DNA of 32,714 nt from Opitutia bacterium UBA953. GTDB lineage: Bacteria > Verrucomicrobiota > Verrucomicrobiia > Opitutales > UBA953. A program made the position numbers and the translations under genes. The stretch is taken from assembly GCA_002293125.1 (NCBI GenBank), contig DBCR01000084.1:1-32714 (forward strand), given 5' to 3'. The notes beneath the pieces were generated by a model that was not told where the DNA came from, did not search any database, and saw only the letters and a list, made by a program, of their open reading frames with translations. This document shows, in pieces, positions 24,698 to 32,463 of this stretch (position 1 is its first letter; every line of letters begins with the position of its first letter).

Positions 24698-25201
24698 TTG
24701 ACCCGTTGATCGGTTGGCCGGTTGGCCGGAGCGTTGCACCGTTAGTTGACCCGTTGAAAAGTTGGTAAGTTGACAAGAAATGCAATGGGTAGGGTCGGGA
24801 CCGCGTCACGACATAGCTGTATCTTAGGTGGGGGCAGGACAGCTTTCACTCAAAGGGAGACCGGAAACCGGAAAGCTGGCTTCGGTCATTATTCTTTAGG
24901 GTGACAGGTGACGGCCACCGGGGCATCAGCCTTTCGGGTGTCAGCCGTTCAGCCAACGGCAGCCGGCTCCGGGCTCCTGCGGCTGTAATGGGTAGGGACG
25001 GTTCTCCGAACCGTCCGTTCGGCGGGCTCGGAGAGCCCGCCCTACCCAAGGCCCCCAGCCAATCATCCGGTCTCCGGTTCCCCTTTGAGTAAGTCCGGCT
25101 GTTTGCCTCATCTGAGCCTCCGAGCCTCTGGTCAACTAGGCCTCTAATTTGTAATCTCCCCTTGCCCACGTGCCCACGTGCCAGCTTGCCCCCTCAATTA
25201 A
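24698..25201. repeat. Repeat-filled junction wecB | glycosyltransferase
   Basis: 504 bp without a gene. Two F arms in tandem (24694-24729 and 24742-24779), a B1 half element (24787-24812), A left arm (24848-24871), C core (24899-24987), B2 (24990-25047), A' right arm (25067-25090), E' (25111-25146) and G (about 25155-25192) before the TTG start. Confidence 0.87.
24990..25047. repeat. B2 GTAG double hairpin
   Basis: Same sequence as 14060-14117, with GTTC between the two hairpins. Confidence 0.88.
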
Positions 25202-26422
25202 TTGCGCCTCCTCTACTTCCATCAACATTTCGCGACCCCTCGGGGCGCGAGCGGCACGCGCTCCTATGAGTTCGCGCGGGCGCTGATCGCGCGCGGGCAT
25301 CAGGTGTCGGTCATCTGCGGCGCCCATCAGCTGAGCGGGCTCGAGTTGCCTTACGACGAAGCCAAGGGCTGGCATCGCGGTGACGTGGACGGCATCGACG
25401 TCATCTCGCTGCCGCTCGCCTATTCGAACCACGGCTCCTTGTTCCACCGCGGCCTTGCGTACGTCCGCTTCGCCTTACGCTCCGTCCGCCTGGCGCTCGA
25501 GCTCGATTGCGATCTGGTTTTTGCGACCTCCACGCCCATCACCGCGGTCATCCCCGGCCTCGCCGCCAAATGGCTCCGCGGAAAGCCGTTCGTCTTCGAG
25601 GTGCGGGACCTCTGGCCTGAACTCCCCCGAGCGCTCGGCCTGCGTAATCCGTTCCTCCTCGGCGGCATGTCGCTCCTGGAACTCCTTGGTTACCGTTCCG
25701 CCGACGCCTGCATCGGCCTTTCGCCTGGCATCGTCGAAGGCATCCGCGCCCGCGCCGACGAGCGTCTGCCGATCGTGATGATTCCTAACGGCTGCGATCT
25801 CGAGGTCTTCCATCCGTCGAAGCGTGCCAAGCTTACGCTCCCGGGCATCGGGCCCGATGACTTCGTCGCCGGCTTCACCGGCGCCCATGGCGTGGCCAAC
25901 GGCCTCGATGCGCTCCTCGCCGTGGCCGAAGAACTGAAGCGTCGCGGCGACCGGCGCGTGAAGCTCGTCTTCATCGGGGATGGTAAGGAGAAGGAACGCC
26001 TCGCGGCCAAAGCGGCTGAACTCGGCCTCACGAATTGCCATTTCTTTCCGCCCGTCCCGAAAGCTGACCTCGGAGCCATCACCGCTTCGCTCGATTGCGG
26101 ACTGATGGTGTTGCGTGATATCCCGGCGTTCTATCTGGGCACTTCGCCGAACAAGTTCTTCGACTACCTCGCCGCCGGCATTCCCGTCATGAACAATTAC
26201 CCCGGCTGGCTGGCCGGTCTCATCGAAGAACATCGGTGCGGGATCGTCGTCCCCCCTGGCAACCACGCCGCCTTCGCCGACGCGCTCCAGCGCCTCGCCG
26301 CAGACGCCGATACCCGCCGCGCAATGGGAGCGGCCGCCCGCGGGCTGGCGGAAAAAGAATTCGCCCGTCCGATCTTGGCTGGCCGTTTTATCGCGACCCT
26401 CGAAGCCCAAGTAGAGGCCTGA
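25202..26422 (+). CDS. Glycosyltransferase family 4 (WbuB-like)
   Basis: GT-B fold glycosyltransferase of 406 residues. The start is TTG at 25202, giving (M)RLLYFHQHFATPRGASGTRS, which matches the G.R..E.A..L...GH pattern of WbuB-type enzymes. LVFATSTPITAVIPG and FEVRDLWPELPRALG are typical of that subgroup, as is VMIPNGCDLEVF before the C-terminal domain. The donor-binding stretch is YLGTSPNKFFDYLAAGIPV (about 310-330). It probably adds an N-acetylated 6-deoxy or related amino sugar to a lipid-linked glycan at the inner face of the membrane; donor identity is not readable. It is four bases upstream of the next gene. Confidence 0.9.
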   Translation: MRLLYFHQHFATPRGASGTRSYEFARALIARGHQVSVICGAHQLSGLELPYDEAKGWHRGDVDGIDVISLPLAYSNHGSLFHRGLAYVRFALRSVRLALELDCDLVFATSTPITAVIPGLAAKWLRGKPFVFEVRDLWPELPRALGLRNPFLLGGMSLLELLGYRSADACIGLSPGIVEGIRARADERLPIVMIPNGCDLEVFHPSKRAKLTLPGIGPDDFVAGFTGAHGVANGLDALLAVAEELKRRGDRRVKLVFIGDGKEKERLAAKAAELGLTNCHFFPPVPKADLGAITASLDCGLMVLRDIPAFYLGTSPNKFFDYLAAGIPVMNNYPGWLAGLIEEHRCGIVVPPGNHAAFADALQRLAADADTRRAMGAAARGLAEKEFARPILAGRFIATLEAQVEA

Positions 26423-26426
26423 CCCC

Positions 26427-27458
26427 TTGACCTTCCTTGATCCAGTCACTTCCGAGGCCTCCATCGTCACGGACTCCGCGGAGTGGCAGGCGCTCATCGA
26501 CGGACCTTTCCGCGAAGTTGCTGATATCTACCATCACCCCGACTTCGTCGCCATAGAGGCGCGGCGCATCGGCGCCACCCCTGGGCTCGTCGTGGCCAAG
26601 GCCGCCGGCCGCACGGTCGGGCTGTCGCTTCTCTTCCGTCCGATTCCGGGTCACCCGGAACTGTGCGACGCGACCAGCGTCTACGGTTATAACGGCCTGC
26701 TTTATTCCAGCCCGAACGGAGAGCCGGCGCCGCTGGAAGCCCTCGCGGCCATCGAGCGGGCGCTCTATCTCCGCGGGTGCGTGGCCGTCTTCAATCGCAG
26801 CCACCCGCTGCGTCCGGCCCAGCTGCCGGGTCGCGCGCTTTCGGGCGAGACGCTCCTGCTCGACCTCGCCGCCGGCCAGGATGCCTATCTCCGGGGGCTC
26901 GCCGACGGGCACGCCTACGACCTGCGTCGCATGCGCGCCGCTGGCCTGCGTGCCGAGGTCGACATGGAAGGGAAGCATCTCGAAGCTTTCCATCAGATGT
27001 ATTTGGCGACGATGAATCGCCACGGCGCCACCGCCGGCTACCGTTTCCCGCTCGAGGTCGTCCGCGGACATTTCCAACTTCCTTCCAACGCCGCGCAGCT
27101 CTGGCTCGCGTGGGATGGCGACCGTCTGGTGGCGAGCGCTCTCTTCTTCCGCGGCCGTCATTGCGCGCACTACCATCTCTCGGCTTCCGATCGTCAGGCC
27201 TCCAAACACCCGGCGACCAAGCTCATTCTGGATGCGTTCATCCGTTCGGAGATCGCCCTCGGTCAGCGTACGTCCCTCCATCTCGGCGGCGGCGTCGGCG
27301 CCGCCATGGATTCGCTGAACCAGTTCAAGCGCGGCTTCGGCGCGAAAGCCGTCCCGTTTATGCTCACGCGCTGGATCGTGCGGCCGGCTGACTACGACCT
27401 GCTCAGCGAAGGCCTTGCCGCCGCGGATTATTTCCCGCTCTACCGCAGCCCTATCTAA
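26427..27458 (+). CDS. FemAB/GNAT-like acyltransferase (BioF2-type acetyltransferase)
   Basis: A 343-residue protein of the GNAT superfamily, Acetyltransf_6/FemAB-like type with a duplicated GNAT fold. The first half reads DIYHHPDFVAIEARRIG...PGLVVAKAAGRTVGLSLLFRP and a VYGYNGLLYSSP segment, typical of this group in EPS loci. The second half has YDLRRMRAAGLRAEV, AQLWLAWDGDRLVASALFF, HYHLSASDRQ and LHLGGGVG. It starts at TTG 26427, four bases after the glycosyltransferase stop, and is four bases ahead of the ACP gene. The three form an operon. It may transfer an acyl group from the ACP to an amino sugar; this is inference. Confidence 0.78.
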   Translation: MTFLDPVTSEASIVTDSAEWQALIDGPFREVADIYHHPDFVAIEARRIGATPGLVVAKAAGRTVGLSLLFRPIPGHPELCDATSVYGYNGLLYSSPNGEPAPLEALAAIERALYLRGCVAVFNRSHPLRPAQLPGRALSGETLLLDLAAGQDAYLRGLADGHAYDLRRMRAAGLRAEVDMEGKHLEAFHQMYLATMNRHGATAGYRFPLEVVRGHFQLPSNAAQLWLAWDGDRLVASALFFRGRHCAHYHLSASDRQASKHPATKLILDAFIRSEIALGQRTSLHLGGGVGAAMDSLNQFKRGFGAKAVPFMLTRWIVRPADYDLLSEGLAAADYFPLYRSPI

Positions 27459-27462
27459 GACC

Positions 27463-27759
27463 ATGCTCACCCGCGAACAAGCCCTCGCCCTCGTGATCCG
27501 TCGCCTCGCCGCCCTCGGTCGCGAGCTCGGGAAGCCCGCCTTGGAAAAAGCCGATGCGCAGACCCGCCTCTTCGGCGAAGCCGCGGCGCTGGACAGCATC
27601 GGCCTCGTCACGCTCATCGCCGACCTCGAGGAAGATATCCGCGTCGCCACTGGCAAGACCGTCACCTTGGCCGATGAAAAAGCCATGAGCCGTCTTACTT
27701 CGCCCTTCCGCCGCGTGGATCTTCTCGCGGAGTATGTGGTGGAAATCACCCGAAACTAG
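27463..27759 (+). CDS. Acyl carrier protein-like protein
   Basis: A 98-residue carrier domain. The phosphopantetheine attachment serine is Ser45 in ALDSIGLVTLIADLEEDI, the DSxxLV motif of acyl carrier proteins, followed by the acidic recognition helix. The N terminus MLTREQALALVIRRLAAL makes helix one. It lies at the end of the GT4-GNAT operon. With the SDR and the AMP ligase downstream it suggests ACP-bound acyl chemistry dedicated to the polysaccharide. The stop TAG is the start of an E repeat. Confidence 0.85.
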   Translation: MLTREQALALVIRRLAALGRELGKPALEKADAQTRLFGEAAALDSIGLVTLIADLEEDIRVATGKTVTLADEKAMSRLTSPFRRVDLLAEYVVEITRN

Positions 27760-28131
27760 AGGCCCGGAGGCTCGGTTGCCCAGAGAGAGACAGCCGAGCG
27801 GAGACCAGAAACCGGAATGTTAGCTTGGGCCATTTTCTTTCAGGTGACGGGTGACGGCCACGGGGGCATCAGCCTTTCGGGAATCGGCCGTTCGGCCTTC
27901 GGCAGCCGGCTCCAGCCCCCCGCGGCTGTAATGGGTAGGGTCGGGACCGCGTCACGACAGTGCTGCATCGGGTAGGGACGGTTCTCCGAACCGTCCGCTC
28001 GGCGGGCTCGGAGAGCCCGCCCTACCTAATATGTCCCCAGCCAATCATCCGGTCTCCGGTTCCCCTTTGAGTTATGCCCACTGTATCCCTTGTCCACGTG
28101 CCCACGTGCCCACTTGTCCCCTAAACTAAAA
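27760..28131. repeat. Repeat-filled junction ACP | SDR
   Basis: 372 bp without a gene. E (27757-27783) overlaps the stop, a decayed A left arm (about 27795-27815, GAGACCAGAAACCGG), C core (27841-27930), B1 (27933-27958), B2 (27970-28026), A' right arm (28049-28074) and G (28088-28131) reaching the ATG. Confidence 0.86.
27970..28026. repeat. B2 GTAG double hairpin, GCTC-spacer variant
   Basis: As the other B2 copies but with GCTC between the two hairpins in place of GTTC, and followed by TAATATGTCCCC. It comes directly after a B1 half element. Confidence 0.87.
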
Positions 28132-28818
28132 ATGCCCACCGCTCTCATCACTGGTTCCTCCCAAGGCCTGGGTCGCGCCTTGGCCGAACGCCTGCTCGCC
28201 GACGGCTGGATCGTGCATGGCTTCGCCCGCGGCAAGCAGGCGCTGGCGCATGAGCGCTTTACCGCCCACGCCGTCGACGTCACCGACGAGGCCGCTGTCC
28301 GCGCCGCCGTCGCGACCATCGCCGAAGGCGGCCGTATCGACCTATTGGTCAATAACGCCGGCGCCGCTTCGATGAACGCTTTGCTGCTCACGCCGGGCGA
28401 GACCGCCGAGCGGCTCATGCGCGTGAACTATCTCGGCACTTTCCACTGCCTGCAGGCCGTCGGCAAGGTCATGGTCCGGCAGCGGGCCGGCCGCATCGTC
28501 AACGTCACCACCGTCGCCGTGCCCCTCTCGCTCGAAGGCGAAGCCGCCTATGTCGCCAGCAAGGCCGCGGTCGAGGCGCTGACGAAAGTCGCCGCCAAGG
28601 AGCTGGCTTCCTCCGGCGTCATCGTATCGGCGGTCGGTTTCGGACCGATTGATACCGCACTCACGCGCGCCGTGCCCAAGGCCGCGCTCGCTAAGATCAA
28701 CGATGCCATCGGCCGCCCGCAGGGCACGACGATGACCCAGGCGGTCGATTTCTTGCTCGGTCACTTCCACTCCGCCCAGAGCGGCAAGGTGGAATATCTC
28801 AGACAGATTCAACCTTAG
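28132..28818 (+). CDS. Short-chain dehydrogenase/reductase (FabG-like)
   Basis: A 228-residue SDR. The NADP motif is TGSSQGLGRALAE, followed by DVTDEAAVR and LVNNAGAAS. The catalytic pair is Tyr140 and Lys144 in AAYVASKAAVEALTK. The residue 13 before Tyr, normally the catalytic Ser, is Thr127 (VNVTTVAV). VSAVGFGPIDTAL is the usual PG-loop variant. With the ACP and the AMP ligase on either side it may reduce a 3-oxoacyl group on the carrier, for example to make a 3-hydroxyacyl decoration; this is inference from context. The ATG at 28132 sits at the end of module G. Flanked by repeat blocks on both sides. Confidence 0.87.
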   Translation: MPTALITGSSQGLGRALAERLLADGWIVHGFARGKQALAHERFTAHAVDVTDEAAVRAAVATIAEGGRIDLLVNNAGAASMNALLLTPGETAERLMRVNYLGTFHCLQAVGKVMVRQRAGRIVNVTTVAVPLSLEGEAAYVASKAAVEALTKVAAKELASSGVIVSAVGFGPIDTALTRAVPKAALAKINDAIGRPQGTTMTQAVDFLLGHFHSAQSGKVEYLRQIQP

Positions 28819-29267
28819 TTGACCCGTTGAAAAGTTGGCAAGTTGACAAGGAATGCAATGGGTAGGGACGTGATTGCCATCACGTCCGTTCGCCAAGGGG
28901 AGACCGGAAACCGGAATGTTAGCTTGGGCTATTTTCTTTCAGGTGACGGGTGACAGCCATCGGGGCATCAGCCTTTCGGGTGTCAGCCGTTCAGCCATCG
29001 GCAGCCGGCTCCAGCCCCCCGCGGCTGTAATGGGTAGGGTCGGGACCGCGTCACGACATAGCTGCATCGGGAGGGACGGTTCTCCGAACCGTCCGCTCGG
29101 CGGGCTCGGAGAGCCCGCCCTACCTCAAGACACCCCAGCCAATCATCCGGTCTCCGGTTTCCCTTTGAGACGTTTAGCCTCTGGTCAACTAAGCCTCTGA
29201 GCCTCCGGGCCTCTAGTCGAAACGCCTCCGGCCCTCGGGCCCTCCAGTCCTCGTGTCCTCCATTTCA
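28819..29267. repeat. Repeat-filled junction SDR | AMP ligase
   Basis: 449 bp without a gene. F (28815-28850) overlaps the stop, a single GTAG hairpin (28860-28888; GGACGTGAT-TGCC-ATCACGTCC), A left arm (about 28894-28914), C core (28939-29028), B1 (29032-29057), B2 (29069-29124), A' right arm (29147-29168), E' in a rearranged form (29174-29215) and module I (about 29222-29267). Confidence 0.86.
29069..29124. repeat. B2 double hairpin with GGAG foot
   Basis: As the other B2 copies with GCTC spacer, but the left foot reads GGGAGGGAC (T lost), giving GGAG where the others have GTAG. Both tetranucleotides are known at the foot of REP hairpins. Confidence 0.85.
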
Positions 29268-30590
29268 ATGCCCCTCCTCACCCGCATCACCTCCTACTCC
29301 GCCAAGCCCGCCTTGGTCGGAGCGTGGGGCGTCGTGACGTATGCCGAACTGGGTGGCCTGATCGCCAAGGCGCGCGGGGCGCTCGCGCAGTTGAAGCTCG
29401 ATCGCCCGACGGCCTTCGGCCTCGTCGGCGAGCACGGCCCCGCCTCGACCGCGTGGCTGCTTGCACTTGCGGAAGCCGGCCATTTCGTGGCTCCGCTTTC
29501 AGGTAATGCGGCTGAGCACCCCGCGAAACTCGCGCTCATTAACGCCCAGTGGATCGTCGCCGCCGAAGCCAAGGAAGCGAAGCTCCTCCCGCGTGTCGAC
29601 GAGCCTTCGGCTCATCCGCTATTCGCGCAGCTCGCCGCGCAAGGCGCCGCGGGACTGGTCCTGTTCTCTAGTGGTACGAGTGGCGCACCGAAGGCGATGG
29701 TCCAGGATTTCGGCAAGCTGCTGGCCTCCTATGCTTCTCGCCACGCTAGCAGCCTGTCCGTCCTCGCCCTGCTGGGCTTCGATCACATCGGCGGACTCAA
29801 CACGCTCTTCGGCGCCCTCGCCGCCGGCGCCCCCGTCGTCGTACCGGTTTCACGTGCGCCGGCCGACGTCGCCGCGGCGATCGCCCGTCATCGCGTCGCG
29901 GTGCTGCCGGCTTCGCCCACCTTCCTCAATCTGCTCCTCGCGGCCGGCGTCACGGCAGACCTTACTTCGCTGCGCGTCATCACGTACGGCACCGAGCCCA
30001 TGCCGGAGAGCCTGCTCGCACGCCTCAAAGCTACCTTCCCTCAGGTACGTTTCATCCAGACCTTCGGCACGAGCGAGACGGGTATCACGCTCACCGTCAG
30101 CCCGGAGCCAGGTTCGACTTTCCTGCGCTTCGAAGACCTGCACCTCGAATGGAAGGTCGTCGACGACGAACTCTGGTTGCGCAGCCGCACGCAGATCGCG
30201 GGGTATCTCAACGCCAGCAACGAACGCTTCACCGACGATGGTTGGTTCCGCACGGGTGACAAAGTGGAGCAGGGGCCCAACGGCACACTCCGCATTCTTG
30301 GCCGGATGAGTGAGATGATCAATGTCGGCGGCGAGAAGCTCATGCCCGCCGAAGTCGAGTCCGTCGTCCTCGGGGTTCCCGGTGTCGATGATTGCCGCGT
30401 GCGCGGCGAAGCCCATCCGCTTACCGGCCAGACCGTCGCTGTCGATGTCGTCAGCTTCACCACCGACCAGGAAGCCTTGCGCTCCGCCATCCGGATCGCC
30501 TGTCGCGAACGCCTTGCCCGCCACAAAATTCCGACCCGTGTCACCTTCGTCCCCTCCGTCAGCGGAGAGAGGATGAAGAAGACACGCTAA
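29268..30590 (+). CDS. AMP-dependent acyl ligase (ANL superfamily)
   Basis: Activates a carboxylic acid as acyl-AMP and loads it on a thiol, here plausibly the nearby ACP. It is 440 residues, short for the family and similar in size to MenE-type ligases. The ATP loop is SSGTSGAPK (134-142). Then YGTEPMPE, QTFGTSETGITL, GWFRTGD with Asp331, GRMSEMINVGGEKLMPAEVE and the hinge are present. The C-terminal RMKKTR provides the late lysine. The ATG at 29268 is chosen over an in-frame GTG at 29253, which lies in repeat module I. It is bordered by repeat blocks on both sides. Confidence 0.86.
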   Translation: MPLLTRITSYSAKPALVGAWGVVTYAELGGLIAKARGALAQLKLDRPTAFGLVGEHGPASTAWLLALAEAGHFVAPLSGNAAEHPAKLALINAQWIVAAEAKEAKLLPRVDEPSAHPLFAQLAAQGAAGLVLFSSGTSGAPKAMVQDFGKLLASYASRHASSLSVLALLGFDHIGGLNTLFGALAAGAPVVVPVSRAPADVAAAIARHRVAVLPASPTFLNLLLAAGVTADLTSLRVITYGTEPMPESLLARLKATFPQVRFIQTFGTSETGITLTVSPEPGSTFLRFEDLHLEWKVVDDELWLRSRTQIAGYLNASNERFTDDGWFRTGDKVEQGPNGTLRILGRMSEMINVGGEKLMPAEVESVVLGVPGVDDCRVRGEAHPLTGQTVAVDVVSFTTDQEALRSAIRIACRERLARHKIPTRVTFVPSVSGERMKKTR

Positions 30591-31080
30591 CGCGCGGAGT
30601 TGATCCGTTGATCAGTTGGCAAGTTGGCCAGAGGGGCTTCACCGCTCAAGGGGAGACCGGAAACCGGAAAGTTAGCTTTGGTCATTATTCTTTAGGGTGA
30701 CAGGTGACGGGCACCGGGGCATCGGCCTTTCGGATGTCGGCCGTTCGGCCCTCGGCAGCCGGCTCCGGGCTCCTGCGGCTGATTCCCGAAATGAGTTCCC
30801 AACCGCTAACCGCTTACCGCCACCACCTGACATGGGTAGGGTCGGGACCGCGTCACGACCTTGCTGCAACTTAGGTAGGGGCGCGACGGTGTCGCGACCG
30901 CAGGAAGTCAGACGGACGCGTCACCGACGCGTCCCTACCTCAAGACACCTGAAAGTATTTTCCTACCCCTACCCCTAACCTCAGCTTTACACTTTTGCAC
31001 AGGAGCTCTGCTCTGGTTTGCACCTTTGCACTGCCTCTAGTTCTTCCTCCCGCCCTCCGGCCCTCCAGTCCTCGCATCCA
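30591..31080. repeat. Repeat-filled junction AMP ligase | polymerase-like gene
   Basis: 490 bp without a gene. F (30597-30633), A left arm (30645-30667), C core (30697-30782), a heptamer stretch CAACCGCTAACCGCTTACCG (about 30800-30820) like that in the 7602-7922 block, B1 (30834-30859), a GTAG double hairpin (30874-30939), a TTTGCAC-containing stretch seen nowhere else in tandem (30990-31030), and module I (about 31044-31080). No A' or E' arm is found, so the nest is incomplete here. Confidence 0.84.
30874..30939. repeat. REPIN-like GTAG double hairpin (CGCGAC/CGCGTC stems)
   Basis: GGTAGGG/CCCTACC ends. Hairpin X is CGCGAC-GGT-GTCGCG (30882-30896); hairpin Y is GGACGCGTC-ACC-GACGCGTCC (30914-30934). 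Read in complement, Y is ACGCGTC-GGT-GACGCGT: same loop as X, with the stem pair A-T swapped to T-A. Confidence 0.85.
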
Positions 31081-32463
31081 TTGGATTCCCTCCTCCCCTA
31101 TCTCCTGCTCGACGTCCTCGTCGTCGGCTTGGTCATCCTCGTGATGTTCCGGCGCATGGCGTTCTGGCATCCGTTGACGGTCTACCTGTTTTTCCACCTC
31201 TATAGCTTCACCTACCGCGCTTTTAAACTGACCACGGGTGCCGCGTCGCCCTTGTACACAGGTGTCCCGAACACGGAGGTTATCACGGCTACCGAGCTCA
31301 GCCGCGCGCTGCTCTGGGCCGATGTCGGCCTGGTGGTGTTCGCCGTCGCTAGCTGGCTCGCGCATGGACAGTTCGAGGCCAAGGCCATGCGGCCGACGGT
31401 CCGGCGGGTGCTGAGTCCCAATATCGCGAAATTCCTCGGCGTCCTCTGCCTCCCCGTCGGATTTTACGTCTTCACCGCGCTCAAGAGCGGTAATCTTGAA
31501 CTGGAAGTCGGTGCGGCCGGTACTGGCTACCTCCAATCTGTAGCCCTCTGGCCGATCGGCATCGTCGGCCTGCTGGTCTTCACTTTCGGCTTCCGCTGGT
31601 ATCTTCTGCTCCTCGGCGGTTTCTTCCTCGGTGGCGTCGCGTTGCAGGGCTACCACCGTTTCATGTTGGTCCTGCCTTTATTATTCTTCACTGCCTATTA
31701 TTTGCAAACGCGCCGGCTCCGATGGCCGACCTGGCCGATTCTGCTTGCCGCGCTCGTATTCGCGTTGGTCTTCCCACGGCTTAAATTCATCGGCCAGGCT
31801 GTGCAAGCCGGCGACAATCAGGAGGCCTGGGCCCAGGTCACCGAATCTTTCACCTTCAGCTCCCGGGAAAAAGGGGAATCCGGCGGCGAAGACTTCCTCG
31901 ACCAGTATGCCGGCGCCTTGTCCTTGGCGGATACCAATGGGCGTAATTTCAATGGCTCGACCTATCTTGCGATCGTCACGCTGCCGATCCCGCGCGCCTG
32001 GTGGCCGAGCAAGCCTGGCCTCGCCGACCATCTGCAGGAGATCTCCACGTCGGGACGTAATTACGCCGTCGAAGGCCGCATCATCACCTATCTCGCGGAG
32101 GCCTATCTCAACTTCGGTTATGTCGGCTTCTTCCTCATCCCGGCGTTCATGGGTTACGTCTTCACGGCGTTCTGCCTGTGGGCGACCGCCGGACCGCTGC
32201 TCCGGCTCAGCCGCTACGTCTACCTCGTTGTCTTCATGGCGCTCATCCAGACCTTCCGCGACGGCCTGTTGTCCATCTTCGTCTTCACCGTCGTGCATAA
32301 TATGCCGATGTTGTTCGCGCTGATCCTGCACTACGTGCCCGGCTTCGCGGCCAAATCGCTCGACCGTCCTGCCGCCGACCCGCTCGCCGGCGAGGAGGAA
32401 GAAGAGATTGCGGCCGAAGAGGCCCGGAGGCTCGGAGGCCCAGAGGGCCAGAATTACCGTTAG
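31081..32463 (+). CDS. Multi-spanning membrane protein, probable polysaccharide polymerase
   Basis: A 460-residue inner-membrane protein from TTG 31081 ((M)DSLLPYLLLDVLVVGLVILV). Ten or more hydrophobic segments are visible, among them FLGVLCLPVGFYVF, SVALWPIGIVGLLVFTFGF, WPILLAALVFALVF and VVFMALIQTFRDGLLSIFVF. A long polar loop lies at about 250-320 (SSREKGESGGEDFLDQYAG, then NGRNFNGSTYLA and PIPRAWWPSKPG), typical of Wzy/oligosaccharide repeat-unit polymerases, whose sequences are poorly conserved. The TTG is chosen because upstream codons are repeat module I. The last residues (EEARRLGGPEGQNYR) are encoded by a copy of the E border repeat that in other junctions lies after the stop. Confidence 0.78.
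   Translation: MDSLLPYLLLDVLVVGLVILVMFRRMAFWHPLTVYLFFHLYSFTYRAFKLTTGAASPLYTGVPNTEVITATELSRALLWADVGLVVFAVASWLAHGQFEAKAMRPTVRRVLSPNIAKFLGVLCLPVGFYVFTALKSGNLELEVGAAGTGYLQSVALWPIGIVGLLVFTFGFRWYLLLLGGFFLGGVALQGYHRFMLVLPLLFFTAYYLQTRRLRWPTWPILLAALVFALVFPRLKFIGQAVQAGDNQEAWAQVTESFTFSSREKGESGGEDFLDQYAGALSLADTNGRNFNGSTYLAIVTLPIPRAWWPSKPGLADHLQEISTSGRNYAVEGRIITYLAEAYLNFGYVGFFLIPAFMGYVFTAFCLWATAGPLLRLSRYVYLVVFMALIQTFRDGLLSIFVFTVVHNMPMLFALILHYVPGFAAKSLDRPAADPLAGEEEEEIAAEEARRLGGPEGQNYR

Noticed and set aside
24698..25201. CRISPR array
   Set aside because: Repeats are mixed, inverted and nested, with no direct repeats at regular spacing and no unique spacers; no cas gene is near.
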